Assembly: GCA_016937995.1 (NCBI GenBank)
Contig: JAFGVM010000057.1
Coordinates: 17,526-81,525, forward strand
Source: Candidatus Delongbacteria bacterium
GTDB taxonomy: Bacteria > UBA4055
Direction: 5' to 3'
DNA length: 64,000 bases
In this document: positions 50,846-59,994 of the stretch, piece after piece
Layout: every line of letters begins with the position of its first letter
How positions within the stretch are numbered: position 1 is the stretch's first letter
Translations under genes and position numbers: made by a program
The notes under the pieces: generated by a model
What the model saw: the letters and a program-made list of their open reading frames with translations, nothing else
What the model was told of the DNA's origin: nothing
The model's database searches: none

Positions 50846-52958
50846 TTTCGATCTAATATTAGTTATAACTGCGATAATTTTTGCACAATTCGAAGAAGTC
50901 GTTCTTCCCGAATTGAATGTAACTGTTGAGCAGGAAAGCATAGATATCAGGAAACTTGCGGCCAGCAGAAAGATAGTTATTAATCAGAAAGATTTTGAGA
51001 GTCTGGGGGATATTACTGCAGGTGATATTATTAAAAGGTATCCCGGTCTCTGGGTACAGGGACCGGGCGGTTCGAACAGGAACGTGATGCTTTGTGGACT
51101 CGATAAAGTATTTCAATCTATAATGATAGATGGAAACAGACCTTGCGGTGGTGAATCTGACAGAGAGTTCAAGCTGGACAGAATACCACTAGACATTATT
51201 GAGAAAATTGAAATAATAAATATCCCTACTGTAGATTATTGCTCTGATGCTGTTGCAGGTGTCGTAAATATTATAACGAAAAAAAATTCTTTAAGGAACT
51301 TTCTTACACTGGATATTGCTGCAATAACAAATTCGACAAACTACGATTATGCTAACGGAGAGTCATATCTTTCACTGCAGAAAAATAAATTTTTCTTGAG
51401 TGGAAGTTACAATAGAGAGACAAGGATTAATCTCGAAGAACTGAAAGATTCCTCAACAGGTATAACTGGTGAAGTGGAAGAAGATTGTGAAATTGATATA
51501 ATATCATTCAACTTAAATTACGATCTGTTTCTTAACAAGGATACCAAGATAGCACTCAAAGGACTATTTTCAAACTTTGATGAAATAAGAGATGTTGTTC
51601 AGGATGTTAAATTCAGAACTCAGGGTGGTTTGAACTACAGAGATATCATAACAGATCAGACAATACTGAGAAGAGTTAGTCAGTTAGGAGTTATTTTTAA
51701 CCATAGGTTTGATGATTACCACGATATCTCATCAGAAATTAGTGTAAGCAGAGCTGATGATGAGAAAGAAAAATATGTCACTGAGGATAAGATCGATAGT
51801 TTTGTTTACACGGATGAGAATGAAGATCAACTGAATCATGAATATATGTTCTCTACAGATTATAAAAATCTGAATTCTTCAATATTCTCTTATTCAAACA
51901 CGGTTAAAACAGGATTAAAATTTAACTATTTGACCAGAGATTATAACAGATTTGTTAAAACCACAGAAATAGTTGATCCTGATACTGTGTTAATAGATGA
52001 AGATGGTTCATTTGATTATTCTGAATTGCAGGCAGGATTGTATTTGAGAGATGAGATCTACATCGAGTCAATTATTTTTTCTCTTGGATTAAGATCGGAA
52101 TATGCATACTATGAATATAAAGTGATCGACTCGGTCCAAACAGGTAATAATGATTATTTCTACTTGAATCCATCTTTGCTCATCAATTATAAAGTTAAGG
52201 ACAATTATATTGTTAAAGCCGGTTTTTCTAAGCAGATAGCCAGACCCCCTTTTGCCTCGGTAGTTCCAATTGATAAGATCAAAACTAAAAAAAATATCAT
52301 TGAAAGAGGTAATCCGGACTTAAAACCAGCAAATGCTTTGGTTTATAACCTGGGTTTTGAATTCTACAGTAAAAAAGAGTTTTATTCTATTTTCGGTTAT
52401 TTCAAAGATGTAAAAGATATTATTGAGATAAAGGACGTGGGTATAGATACAGCTACTGGCTATAATATCCAGCAGTATGTCAATATTTCAAAAGCACTTG
52501 TATTCGGTGTGGACTTTGAGTTCAATACTGAGCTTGATAGAATCGGGATGAAGGGATTTTCATTCTCAGGAAATTATTCATGGTTGGGATCACAGGTAAA
52601 AGATGAGAATATAGATGTTATGCGGCGTTTGAACGAACAGCCTAAGCATATCGCAAATGCCAGCTTAAGTTATAGGATTGATCCGTGGGTGGCAACAGTA
52701 GGTGGGACCTTCAGTGATGAGAAAGTGATCTGGGGTACTATTGTTGACGGTGTAGTTATTGACAAAACAGTTACAGACAGTTATCTTCAGTTCGACGGAT
52801 CAGTAAAATATTTTATGAGTGAAAATACAATTATTTATATAAATGTAAGCAATATTTTCGGAGAAGATATTACTGTTACTCAGGGGAATGTTACCGGTGT
52901 TGAAGAAGTGGGTACAAAATTTACGCTTGGTTTTAAATATGGTATGAAAGGGTCATAG
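50835..52958 (+). CDS. TonB-dependent outer-membrane receptor
   Basis: The protein is about 707 aa. A signal peptide (RISFDLILVITAIIFA) precedes the plug domain (about 40-150: GDIIKRYPGLWVQGPGGSNRNVMLCGLDKVFQSIMIDGNRPCGGES, and IIEKIEIINIPTVDYCSDAVAGVVNIITKK). A 22-strand barrel then ends LGFKYGMKGS. Cysteines in the plug (about three) are unusual. The substrate is unknown; no carboxypeptidase-like N-domain as in SusC is present. The start at 50835 overlaps the lipoprotein gene. It depends on TonB/ExbB/ExbD encoded at 1-5 kb. Confidence 0.92.
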   Translation: MRISFDLILVITAIIFAQFEEVVLPELNVTVEQESIDIRKLAASRKIVINQKDFESLGDITAGDIIKRYPGLWVQGPGGSNRNVMLCGLDKVFQSIMIDGNRPCGGESDREFKLDRIPLDIIEKIEIINIPTVDYCSDAVAGVVNIITKKNSLRNFLTLDIAAITNSTNYDYANGESYLSLQKNKFFLSGSYNRETRINLEELKDSSTGITGEVEEDCEIDIISFNLNYDLFLNKDTKIALKGLFSNFDEIRDVVQDVKFRTQGGLNYRDIITDQTILRRVSQLGVIFNHRFDDYHDISSEISVSRADDEKEKYVTEDKIDSFVYTDENEDQLNHEYMFSTDYKNLNSSIFSYSNTVKTGLKFNYLTRDYNRFVKTTEIVDPDTVLIDEDGSFDYSELQAGLYLRDEIYIESIIFSLGLRSEYAYYEYKVIDSVQTGNNDYFYLNPSLLINYKVKDNYIVKAGFSKQIARPPFASVVPIDKIKTKKNIIERGNPDLKPANALVYNLGFEFYSKKEFYSIFGYFKDVKDIIEIKDVGIDTATGYNIQQYVNISKALVFGVDFEFNTELDRIGMKGFSFSGNYSWLGSQVKDENIDVMRRLNEQPKHIANASLSYRIDPWVATVGGTFSDEKVIWGTIVDGVVIDKTVTDSYLQFDGSVKYFMSENTIIYINVSNIFGEDITVTQGNVTGVEEVGTKFTLGFKYGMKGS

Positions 52959-53696
52959 ATGAATTTTTATATTGCTATAGATGATACAGATAATATTGGT
53001 ACTGCAGGAACTGGAGAGATCCTTGAAAATTTAATAGTTGAGCTATCAGATAAGTTTGAGACTTCATTTTCCAGAGTTACAAGACATCAGCTTCTTGTTC
53101 ACAAAGATATAAAATATACTTCACATAACAGTTCAATGTGTTCATCAGCATTTGTTGATACCTCAATTATTCCTTTTATTATCGATCACTCGATAGAATT
53201 TCTAACAAAAAATTGTGCAGAAGGTTCTGATCCCGGACTATGCATTGTTGATATAGATAAAGTGAATGATAATGGAGTTGAAAAGATCAAAAAGTGGGGA
53301 TCGGACGCTAAAAGAAATGTTCTCTGTAAAAAGGATGCATATTTATTGGCTAAGGAAACCGGAATTCACTTGTCTGAGCATGGTGGGACCGGAGATGGTA
53401 TCATTGGTGCTTTAGCCGGGATAGGGCTGAGACTTTCAGGGAATGATGGTAGATTCAAAGGTAAATTTGATCTAGATGTTAAGAACGGTTTTATCAAAGT
53501 TAGAGACATCCTTCTATCTCCGTCAATTGATATTGTAACAACAGAATGTGGTTCAAAGTTATCTCCGGATGATGAAGTATTTATCACCGACAAATTAAAA
53601 ACTATACTGAAAGATCACAAGTCTGTCCTGATGATCAGGAAGAATAAAGAAGGTCACTGGGAAAATCTTTCAAGAAAAGAGCTGAAGGTATATTAA
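52959..53696 (+). CDS. TiaS-like protein (tRNA-Ile2 agmatinylcytidine synthetase family), bacterial
   Basis: The 245-aa protein begins MNFYIAIDDTDNIGTAGTGEI, followed by FSRVTRHQLLVHKDIKYTSHNSSMCSSAF and then LSEHGGTGDGIIGALAGIGLRLSGNDGRF. This resembles the core of archaeal TiaS, which modifies C34 of tRNA-Ile2 with agmatine. It is much shorter than archaeal TiaS (about 420 aa) and lacks the OB and zinc-ribbon C-terminal parts, so tRNA modification is unproven. It starts one base after the TonB-receptor stop and overlaps a Cys-rich small gene, forming an operon with an ABC exporter. Confidence 0.72.
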   Translation: MNFYIAIDDTDNIGTAGTGEILENLIVELSDKFETSFSRVTRHQLLVHKDIKYTSHNSSMCSSAFVDTSIIPFIIDHSIEFLTKNCAEGSDPGLCIVDIDKVNDNGVEKIKKWGSDAKRNVLCKKDAYLLAKETGIHLSEHGGTGDGIIGALAGIGLRLSGNDGRFKGKFDLDVKNGFIKVRDILLSPSIDIVTTECGSKLSPDDEVFITDKLKTILKDHKSVLMIRKNKEGHWENLSRKELKVY

Positions 53697-53893
53697 TGTG
53701 GGAAAAAGTAGACGGAAATAAAGTGTTCAGGTATTCAGTTGAAGATCATATAAAATTATCCTTAGCAGCGGAAGAGTGTCAAAATTTTTTAGTTGATGAT
53801 GAGGATGAGATAATTGATGATTCTGTTTCATGTCAGAACTGTGCTTACCGGAGATGGGGTGAGAATACTATTTATTGTATGAGGACTGAATGA
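53696..53893 (+). CDS. Small cysteine-rich protein, putative metal site
   Basis: The 65-aa protein has four Cys spaced as C28, then CQNC (46 and 49) and C61 near the C-terminus, in an acidic context (DDEDEIIDDSVSCQNCAYRRWGENTIYCMRTE). The pattern suits a zinc ribbon or Fe-S knuckle. It starts at the last base of the TiaS-like gene and overlaps the next by 4 bases (ATGA). It may supply the metal-binding part missing from the short TiaS-like protein; that is inference. Confidence 0.65.
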   Translation: MWEKVDGNKVFRYSVEDHIKLSLAAEECQNFLVDDEDEIIDDSVSCQNCAYRRWGENTIYCMRTE

Positions 53894-55602
53894 AGTCTGT
53901 AAAATTTCTGCTAAAATATTTATTGAAAACGAAAAAGTATATTGGACTCGGTATACTTTTTACTTTATTGATGAGTATTTTCGAGATATTTCCGGGGATG
54001 ATTTACAAAGTAATTGCTGATTCTCTATCAAATTTAAGTACGAATTCAAAATTTCTAAATATCAAGATACCGGTGAAAATACTTGATATGAAGTATGAAA
54101 CTTACAAGTTCAATATAAAAGACAGCGACCAGATATTTAATGTTTTCCTATTGATCTGTGCTTCTTTTTTAACGATCTATATTTTAAGTGGATTATTCAG
54201 ATACTTCAGAGATATTTATTTCAATTTTGCTGTTCAGAGGATACTCAAGGATATAAAAGATGTTATTTGCAGGAAGATACTTAATCTGCCTTTCCCTCAT
54301 TTCAATAAAAATAAGACCGGTGACCTGATGTCAAGGATCACGTATGATGTTACGATATTACATAACATAATTGATGTATTCATAGAGCTTTCTAGGTCAA
54401 TGATAGCTCTTTTGATATTTCTTCCGATACTTTTCTATATAGATTGGAAGATATCTTTCTTTGCAATACTTTTTTTTCCTGTATCTCTTTATCTGGTGAA
54501 ATATTTATCCAGAAAGATGAAAAAGCTGAGTAAAGGTATCTCTGATACAACTGCGGACTATACTGAATTTATCAAAGATAAGGTTGAGCGTATTCAGTCA
54601 ATTAAAATCGCAGGAGAAGAATCGAACGAACTAGATGATTTTAAATCTCTGACAAAGAGGAATTATGATCTTGCGGTTAGAAATATAAAGATAAAATTCT
54701 TCCTTAAACCTTCGAATGAAATAATCGGTATATTTGGTATCGTTATCATTGCAATTTATTTCTGCTATTTGTTGATAAATAAAGAAATGGGTGCCGGTAA
54801 TATTGTACTTTATCTATCGATCCTGAAATCAGCCTATAAACCGTTTAAAAAAGCAGCTGAATCATTTGGAGACTTACACTTCTCTTTAGCCGGAGCTGAT
54901 AAAATAACAACTCTTTTGGACAATGACGAAGAAAGCGCAGCGGATCTTGAACCAATATCGTCGATCGATTCCATAATCTGCAACAACGTTTGTTATAAAA
55001 TTGAGGATAAAGTAATACTTAAAGATATTTCTCTGAAGTTAATAAAAGGTTCAAAAGTAGGAGTGACAGGCATCTCAGGAAGCGGAAAGACCAGTTTTGT
55101 AAATCTTCTTCCACGGTTGAATATCCTTACTGATGGTGAGATATTATTCAATGAAAAATCTCTGAACGATTTGGATATTTCAAGTGTCAGAAGCAGGATA
55201 TCTTTTGTAAATAACGGCTTTACTCCGATCAACGGTTCTATCTTCGACAATCTTACTTACGGTATCCCTGAACCTGAAAAAGCAATGAAAGAATTTACTT
55301 CAAATTTCGATATGAAGACATTTTTAAATATAGCTGATTACGAACCTGAAATTGTGATCGGCAAGACCGGTATGAATTTATCAACAGGTCAGCTGCAGAA
55401 GATCGCGTTGATAAATGCAGTTCTCAGAAAACCTGAACTTTTTATCATCGATGAAGGATTTGATCTTTTGAGCAGTGACGATATCGAACAATTTTTATCA
55501 CTGGTCATGGAAGATTCAATTTTATTAGTAGTTTCAAGGCAGAAATTTATCCTTGATAGGATGGATAAGGTCTATAAAATGGTCGAAGGTACAATTCAAT
55601 AA
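53890..55602 (+). CDS. ABC exporter (fused permease and ATPase) with altered Q- and H-loops
   Basis: The 570-aa half-transporter has six membrane helices within 1-330, then an ATPase domain with Walker A GISGSGKTS (394-402), signature LSTGQ (497-501) and Walker B LFIIDE (517-522). The Q-loop glutamine is replaced (SFVNNGF near 439-444) and the H-loop histidine is replaced by Ser549-Arg550 (LLVVSRQKF). It may hydrolyse ATP poorly or pair with another subunit. It closes the operon begun at the lipoprotein gene. Substrate unknown. Confidence 0.87.
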   Translation: MKSVKFLLKYLLKTKKYIGLGILFTLLMSIFEIFPGMIYKVIADSLSNLSTNSKFLNIKIPVKILDMKYETYKFNIKDSDQIFNVFLLICASFLTIYILSGLFRYFRDIYFNFAVQRILKDIKDVICRKILNLPFPHFNKNKTGDLMSRITYDVTILHNIIDVFIELSRSMIALLIFLPILFYIDWKISFFAILFFPVSLYLVKYLSRKMKKLSKGISDTTADYTEFIKDKVERIQSIKIAGEESNELDDFKSLTKRNYDLAVRNIKIKFFLKPSNEIIGIFGIVIIAIYFCYLLINKEMGAGNIVLYLSILKSAYKPFKKAAESFGDLHFSLAGADKITTLLDNDEESAADLEPISSIDSIICNNVCYKIEDKVILKDISLKLIKGSKVGVTGISGSGKTSFVNLLPRLNILTDGEILFNEKSLNDLDISSVRSRISFVNNGFTPINGSIFDNLTYGIPEPEKAMKEFTSNFDMKTFLNIADYEPEIVIGKTGMNLSTGQLQKIALINAVLRKPELFIIDEGFDLLSSDDIEQFLSLVMEDSILLVVSRQKFILDRMDKVYKMVEGTIQ

Positions 55603-55733
55603 TTAATAGCCAATATTCTAGTTGCTGTAGGAGATGCCCCTATAACTTCCATATGTGTATAATATTTTTCTTTTGTCTAAATCATTTTATTTTAGCATAT
55701 TATATCCTGTATTACAATTAAAAGGAGTAAACT

Positions 55734-56948
55734 ATGAAGCTAAAAATGATATTTATTTTGATAACAATGTTACTTATATCTTCCTGTGTAACAGTAAAGC
55801 ATGTTTCACCAATGGAAAGGGATAAGGATAAACTTGAAGAATCACCTGTTGAAGAAGTGAAGGTCGAAGAGCAGAATCTTACCACCGGAAACAAGATCAG
55901 TCAGTATTCTCATGATCATAATATAACGGAAGTGGAAGCTCAGGGGATCGGAGTTGACAGAGAATCTGCGATCAAAGATGCTCAGAGAAATGCAATTACA
56001 ACTGCAATCGGTACATACCTTGTATCAGAGCAGGAAATGCAGAATTATATGACCGTTAAAGATGATATCCTTTCAAAGAGTGAAGGTTTTGTGAAAGCTT
56101 ATGATGTTATCGATCAGATGAGAGAAGCTGACGGGAGCTGGACTGTGACTATAAAAGCAGCTGTCACAAAAGATATCGTGATGAGCGATCTTGAGTCGTT
56201 GGGAATCCTTTTAGCACAGCTTGACAATCCATCTCTGGTTGTTTTCTACGCTCCAAAAGGAGTAAATTACGACAAAAGATATACTGAGCAGGCAATAAAT
56301 AATATTAATCAGTATTTTACTATCAACAGATACGATGTTTACGATCTTGAGCAATTGAATAAAATGATCGAAGATGACATTGCATTAAAAGAGATCGGTC
56401 TTGATGAAAATGTTACAATGGCTGAACTTCTGTCAAAGAAATTGAAAGCTGATATCTATGTTACAGTAGCAATAATGCTTGAAGACCTTGGGAACGGTAA
56501 AAAGAAAGCTAAAGCCACAGCTAAAATATTCAATTCTTCCACAGCTAAGCTTCTAGGTGTTCAGAACGGTTACAGTGATGAGATATGGGGGAATAATACA
56601 GCTTACGATGCAAATATAGACCAGGCTATCAAGAAACTTATGCCGATGATAATGAATCAGGTTAAAGGTTACTGGGTAGAACAGCTTGATAAGGGAAAGC
56701 AGTATATTCTAATGTTCAGTGATCTTCCTCAGGGAAGAGAGTACAAAAAGGCTCTATTCGATATCTTAGATACAACTGCAAGAGAAGTGAAGAAAGTTTC
56801 TTACGAAGAATATGTTATCTGGATCAGAAAGAATATTGATGAATATATCGATTCTATCGGTGATGCAATTCAAAAGCAGATATATGATGGTAAGGAATTC
56901 GATTATGAGAATAGGGGTGAGCGGATAAATATTTATTTGACGAAATAA
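55734..56948 (+). CDS. FlgT/LPP20-like lipoprotein (copy 2)
   Basis: The 404-aa paralogue of the protein at 48441 differs at the N-terminus: a lipoprotein signal ending ISSC (Cys17), then an acidic linker of about 40 residues before SQYSHDHNITEVEAQG. From there the two are largely identical: AQRNAITTAIGTYLVSEQEMQNYMTVKDDILSKSEGFVKAYDVID, LDNPSLVVFYAPKGVNYDKRYTEQAI and AKATAKIFNSSTAKLLGVQNGYSDEIWGNNTA. The only major change is that one copy is periplasmic and the other lipidated. It has a good AAAAGGAG site. A repeat copy follows its stop. Confidence 0.78.
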   Translation: MKLKMIFILITMLLISSCVTVKHVSPMERDKDKLEESPVEEVKVEEQNLTTGNKISQYSHDHNITEVEAQGIGVDRESAIKDAQRNAITTAIGTYLVSEQEMQNYMTVKDDILSKSEGFVKAYDVIDQMREADGSWTVTIKAAVTKDIVMSDLESLGILLAQLDNPSLVVFYAPKGVNYDKRYTEQAINNINQYFTINRYDVYDLEQLNKMIEDDIALKEIGLDENVTMAELLSKKLKADIYVTVAIMLEDLGNGKKKAKATAKIFNSSTAKLLGVQNGYSDEIWGNNTAYDANIDQAIKKLMPMIMNQVKGYWVEQLDKGKQYILMFSDLPQGREYKKALFDILDTTAREVKKVSYEEYVIWIRKNIDEYIDSIGDAIQKQIYDGKEFDYENRGERINIYLTK

Positions 56949-56954
56949 ATATTT

Positions 56955-57037
56955 ATCAATATCCAATATTCAACACGGAATATCCAAATACGAATACCCC
57001 TGGATTCCCGGATCTAGTCCGAGAATGACAGATGATG
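56955..57037. repeat. Dispersed repeat, CAACACGGAAT core, copy before uvrD 3' end
   Basis: TCAATATCCAATATTCAACA then CGGAATATCCAAATACG is followed by an imperfect hairpin ATTCCCGGAT-CTA-GTCCGAGAAT (about 57003-57025). Same family as the 10.5, 41.2 and 44.2 kb copies. The hairpin has no U-tract. Confidence 0.6.
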
Positions 57038-57040
57038 CGA

Positions 57041-57069
57041 AAAAAAAGAGACGTTGCAGTGCAACGTCT
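57041..57069 (-). terminator. uvrD terminator
   Basis: AGACGTTGC / GCAACGTCT (57049-57069) with an A-run 57041-57047 that is a U-tract for the minus-strand helicase transcript; it abuts the helicase stop codon. Confidence 0.85.
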
Positions 57070-59046
57070 TTACTTTTTTGCATATTTTTCTTTGATCTTA
57101 TCCATCATTTCCTGAATCTTGTTCTTTGCATTCTCAACATTTTTTTCACCTGCCTGAGAATGAGGGTAAAGAAAAAGTTCTTCAGGAATCTCTTTTAAAA
57201 ATCTTGACGGTTCAGATTTGACTTCCTGTCCGTACTGCATTCTTGATGCTGCCGACGTGATATACAATTTCCTCTTAGCTCTTGTTACACCAACATAACA
57301 TAGTCTTCTCTCTTCCTCCTCATTATTCTCTTCGAGAGATCTTTTATGAGGTAAAATACCTTCCTCGAACCCACAGATGAAAACGTTCTCGAACTCAAGT
57401 CCTTTTGAACTGTGAAGAGTCAGAACAAGAACCTGATTACCATGGTTCGTGTCATCTGATTCCTGAAGAAGAGAAACTTTCTCCAGAAATCCATTTATTG
57501 AAGGGTTCTTAACTTCTTTTTCATATCGCTTAACAGAGTTGATCAATTCCTCAACGTTAGCAACTCTTGAGATGGATGCTTTAGTCTTCTCTTTGTTCAG
57601 ATATTCAAAGTAATCAACATCGTATATGATCGATAGTAATGTGTCTGAGACTGAATGATCCTTGGAGTATTCTATATTCTTAACGATAATATCAAGAAAT
57701 TGAGAAATGTTAAAATGTTTTGTAGAAGCAATTGTATCGATCTTCTTGTAAGATCTTAATGCTGTATAGAAATTGATATTCTCCTGTTCAGCATAATTTG
57801 AGATCTTGAAAACAGTATCTTCTCCGATACCTCTTTTGGGAGTATTAATGATCCTGAGAGTGGAAACTTCATCTGACGGATTGGCAATAACAGCAAGATA
57901 TGCCAGAATATCCTTGATCTCTTTTCTGTCATAGAATTTATAATCTCCGACAATCTTGTAAGGAATATTATTCTCTCTGAAAACCTCCTCAATGTTCCTG
58001 CTGAGGTAGTTCGTTCTCATAAGTACAGCGTAATCGAAGAAATTCTTATTGTTATCATCTTTGATTCTCTCAGCTATAAGTTTAGACTCATGTATAGCAT
58101 CAGTACCCTGAAAATATTCAAGTGGAACATTCACCTGGTGATAAGCTTTAACATTTTTGATCTTTCTTTCCTTATTATTTCCGATAATACTGTCTGCAGC
58201 TTTTAGGATCGTTGAAGTACATCTGTAATTCACATCAAGTACAATGGTCTTACAACCTTTCCAATTTTTCTCAAAGTCCAGAATATTCCTGAAATCTGCA
58301 CCCCGGAATGCATAGATAGACTGATCATCATCACCTACTACGAATAAGTTACCGTGACTTCCGGCAAGATGGTTGATTATTGAATTCTGAATTGGATTTG
58401 TATCCTGAAACTCATCCACCATGATATATTTAAAAGTTCTCTGGTATTTTTCCCTCACTTCAGGGAACCGGGTAAGTAATTCAAGCATTACCAATAAAAG
58501 ATCATCAAAATCGAAGGCATTATTTACCTTAAGTATCCTCTTATATTCAGGAAGTATTCTCACTGCAAGTGTTGATATAGGATCGACTGTGGGTATAGTG
58601 GAGAAATTTGTATAAGTGTTTTTTATTCCGGATAATTTATAGTGTACCATCTTAGGATCGAACATATCAGTACTTATGTTCAAATTATGCATGGCTTTTT
58701 TTATCACAGAATGCTGAGCAGCAGAATCGTAGATGGTGAAATTTTTCTGATAACCCAGTATTTCAACATTTTCTCTGATTATTTTTACACCAAGTGCATG
58801 AAAAGTACTGCAGGTAATTTCATTAAAATCTTTTACAGAACCTTTCAATCTCTCTGTCATTTCCTCTGCTGCTTTATTTGTAAATGTCACTGCCAATATG
58901 TTTTTTGGATCGACCCTGTGTTTATTTACGAGGTTCTTTATTCTTCCGATGATAACTCGTGTTTTGCCACTACCGGCTCCTGCAAGCACTAAACATGGTC
59001 CATTCAGGTGATTAATAGCCATTTTCTGACTGTCGTTAAAATCCAT
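57070..59046 (-). CDS. uvrD: UvrD/PcrA/Rep family ATP-dependent DNA helicase
   Basis: The 658-aa SF1A 3'-5' helicase shows Q motif LNDSQKMAINHLNGP, Walker A AGAGSGKTRV near residue 24, and TFTNKAAEEMTER. Walker B VDEFQDTN is near 218, VGDDDQSIYAFRGAD near 245, and LTLHSSKGLEFENVFICGFEEGILPH near 550, then RRLCYVGVTRAKRKLY. The protein ends at about the minimal helicase core with a short Lys-rich tail, so it lacks the longer C-terminus of PcrA that binds RNA polymerase. It acts in nucleotide excision or mismatch repair and replication restart. Confidence 0.95.
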   Translation of the reverse strand: MDFNDSQKMAINHLNGPCLVLAGAGSGKTRVIIGRIKNLVNKHRVDPKNILAVTFTNKAAEEMTERLKGSVKDFNEITCSTFHALGVKIIRENVEILGYQKNFTIYDSAAQHSVIKKAMHNLNISTDMFDPKMVHYKLSGIKNTYTNFSTIPTVDPISTLAVRILPEYKRILKVNNAFDFDDLLLVMLELLTRFPEVREKYQRTFKYIMVDEFQDTNPIQNSIINHLAGSHGNLFVVGDDDQSIYAFRGADFRNILDFEKNWKGCKTIVLDVNYRCTSTILKAADSIIGNNKERKIKNVKAYHQVNVPLEYFQGTDAIHESKLIAERIKDDNNKNFFDYAVLMRTNYLSRNIEEVFRENNIPYKIVGDYKFYDRKEIKDILAYLAVIANPSDEVSTLRIINTPKRGIGEDTVFKISNYAEQENINFYTALRSYKKIDTIASTKHFNISQFLDIIVKNIEYSKDHSVSDTLLSIIYDVDYFEYLNKEKTKASISRVANVEELINSVKRYEKEVKNPSINGFLEKVSLLQESDDTNHGNQVLVLTLHSSKGLEFENVFICGFEEGILPHKRSLEENNEEEERRLCYVGVTRAKRKLYITSAASRMQYGQEVKSEPSRFLKEIPEELFLYPHSQAGEKNVENAKNKIQEMMDKIKEKYAKK

Positions 59047-59185
59047 TCAGCATCCTTTTCTGTTGAGAGATTAAATTTAAGTTATAAGGATAATATCAAC
59101 AAATAAAAACTTATAAATAATTTCAATATTGAGAATGTAGATATTTTAGCAGAATTCAGTTCTTAAATTTTTCTTTATTTTTTTG

Positions 59186-59215
59186 TTGACATTGATTAGG
59201 TAAGTAAGATATATT
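59186..59215 (+). promoter_or_regulatory. Promoter of the UPF0158-like gene
   Basis: TTGACA (59186-59191), 18-base spacer, TATATT (59210-59215), about 95 bases before the ATG at 59311. Confidence 0.55.
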
Positions 59216-59310
59216 CGTCAAAATATAATGGGCGTAAAAAAATTGTTGTTCATTTATTAAAATGACCGGGTGAGAACCGGAAAAATGGTAAACTTATTAG
59301 AGGATACAAA

Positions 59311-59847
59311 ATGGTTGATTTTTATATCGATGAAATTATTCGGGTTATGCATGAGAAAGCTGAGGATATGACGTATTATCTGCACAAAGAAACAGGTGAC
59401 ATTATATATATAGATGAAAACATCGCATCAGGGGTTGAAAAGGAGTATGATCAAACAACAACAGTCATTGAAGAATGGAGTTCAGATGTTGAGGATGATG
59501 ATATGTACCACGAAAAAATTTACTCACCTACTGATGAACTTGATGAGAAGGAATTAATCAAGAGAGTAAGATTTACCAAGCAGGACGATTATGAACCTAT
59601 TCCTACGGTTACAACAAGCGAAATGAAAAAGATCGTGGAAGAATATCTTGAGACTCAAACTGATTATGATGAAGATCTGAAAATGGCGATAATGACATCT
59701 ATAAAAAATATTCCATCTTTTGAAGAAATAGAAGAAACGTTACTAAAACATATTTCAGACAAAGAAAAGTGGAACAATTTTTATCAGGAAACCATTAAGA
59801 ACAGAGTTGTGAGCTGGTTGAAAGGATTAGGTTTCGAAGTTATGTAA
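59311..59847 (+). CDS. UPF0158-like protein
   Basis: The 178-aa acidic protein fits the UPF0158 pattern: an N-terminal IDEIIRVMHEKAEDMTYYLHKETGDIIYID, PIPTVTTSEMKKIVEEYLE, and the C-terminal KEKWNNFYQETIKNRVVSWLKGLGFE corresponding to EEWYAFRDEALREIAIEWC of the family. The function of UPF0158 is unknown. It has its own promoter. The structured element copy B starts at its stop codon. Confidence 0.72.
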   Translation: MVDFYIDEIIRVMHEKAEDMTYYLHKETGDIIYIDENIASGVEKEYDQTTTVIEEWSSDVEDDDMYHEKIYSPTDELDEKELIKRVRFTKQDDYEPIPTVTTSEMKKIVEEYLETQTDYDEDLKMAIMTSIKNIPSFEEIEETLLKHISDKEKWNNFYQETIKNRVVSWLKGLGFEVM

Positions 59848-59970
59848 TAATTTGTTGAACTTTGAACTTCTACACAAGATCGGTTTTCTCTCGAAGTAAC
59901 TTAGTGTTCCTAAGCTCTTTCTTGATAAAGTCCGATTTTCCTTGAATATTTTTGTTTATTAGCATTTTTT
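59848..59970 (+). repeat. Structured intergenic element, copy B
   Basis: It directly follows the stop codon of the UPF0158-like gene. Central part: CTCGAAGTAACTTAGTGTT then CCTAAGCTCTTTCTTG, homologous to copy A (TTCGAAGTCACTTAGGTC...CTAAGTTCCTTCTTA). Stems: ATCGG with CCGAT (middle) and CTTAG-TGTTC-CTAAG (inner). As in copy A, a conventional terminator follows at 59995. Confidence 0.7.
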
Positions 59971-59994
59971 AAATAGATATTAAATAGTGAATAT

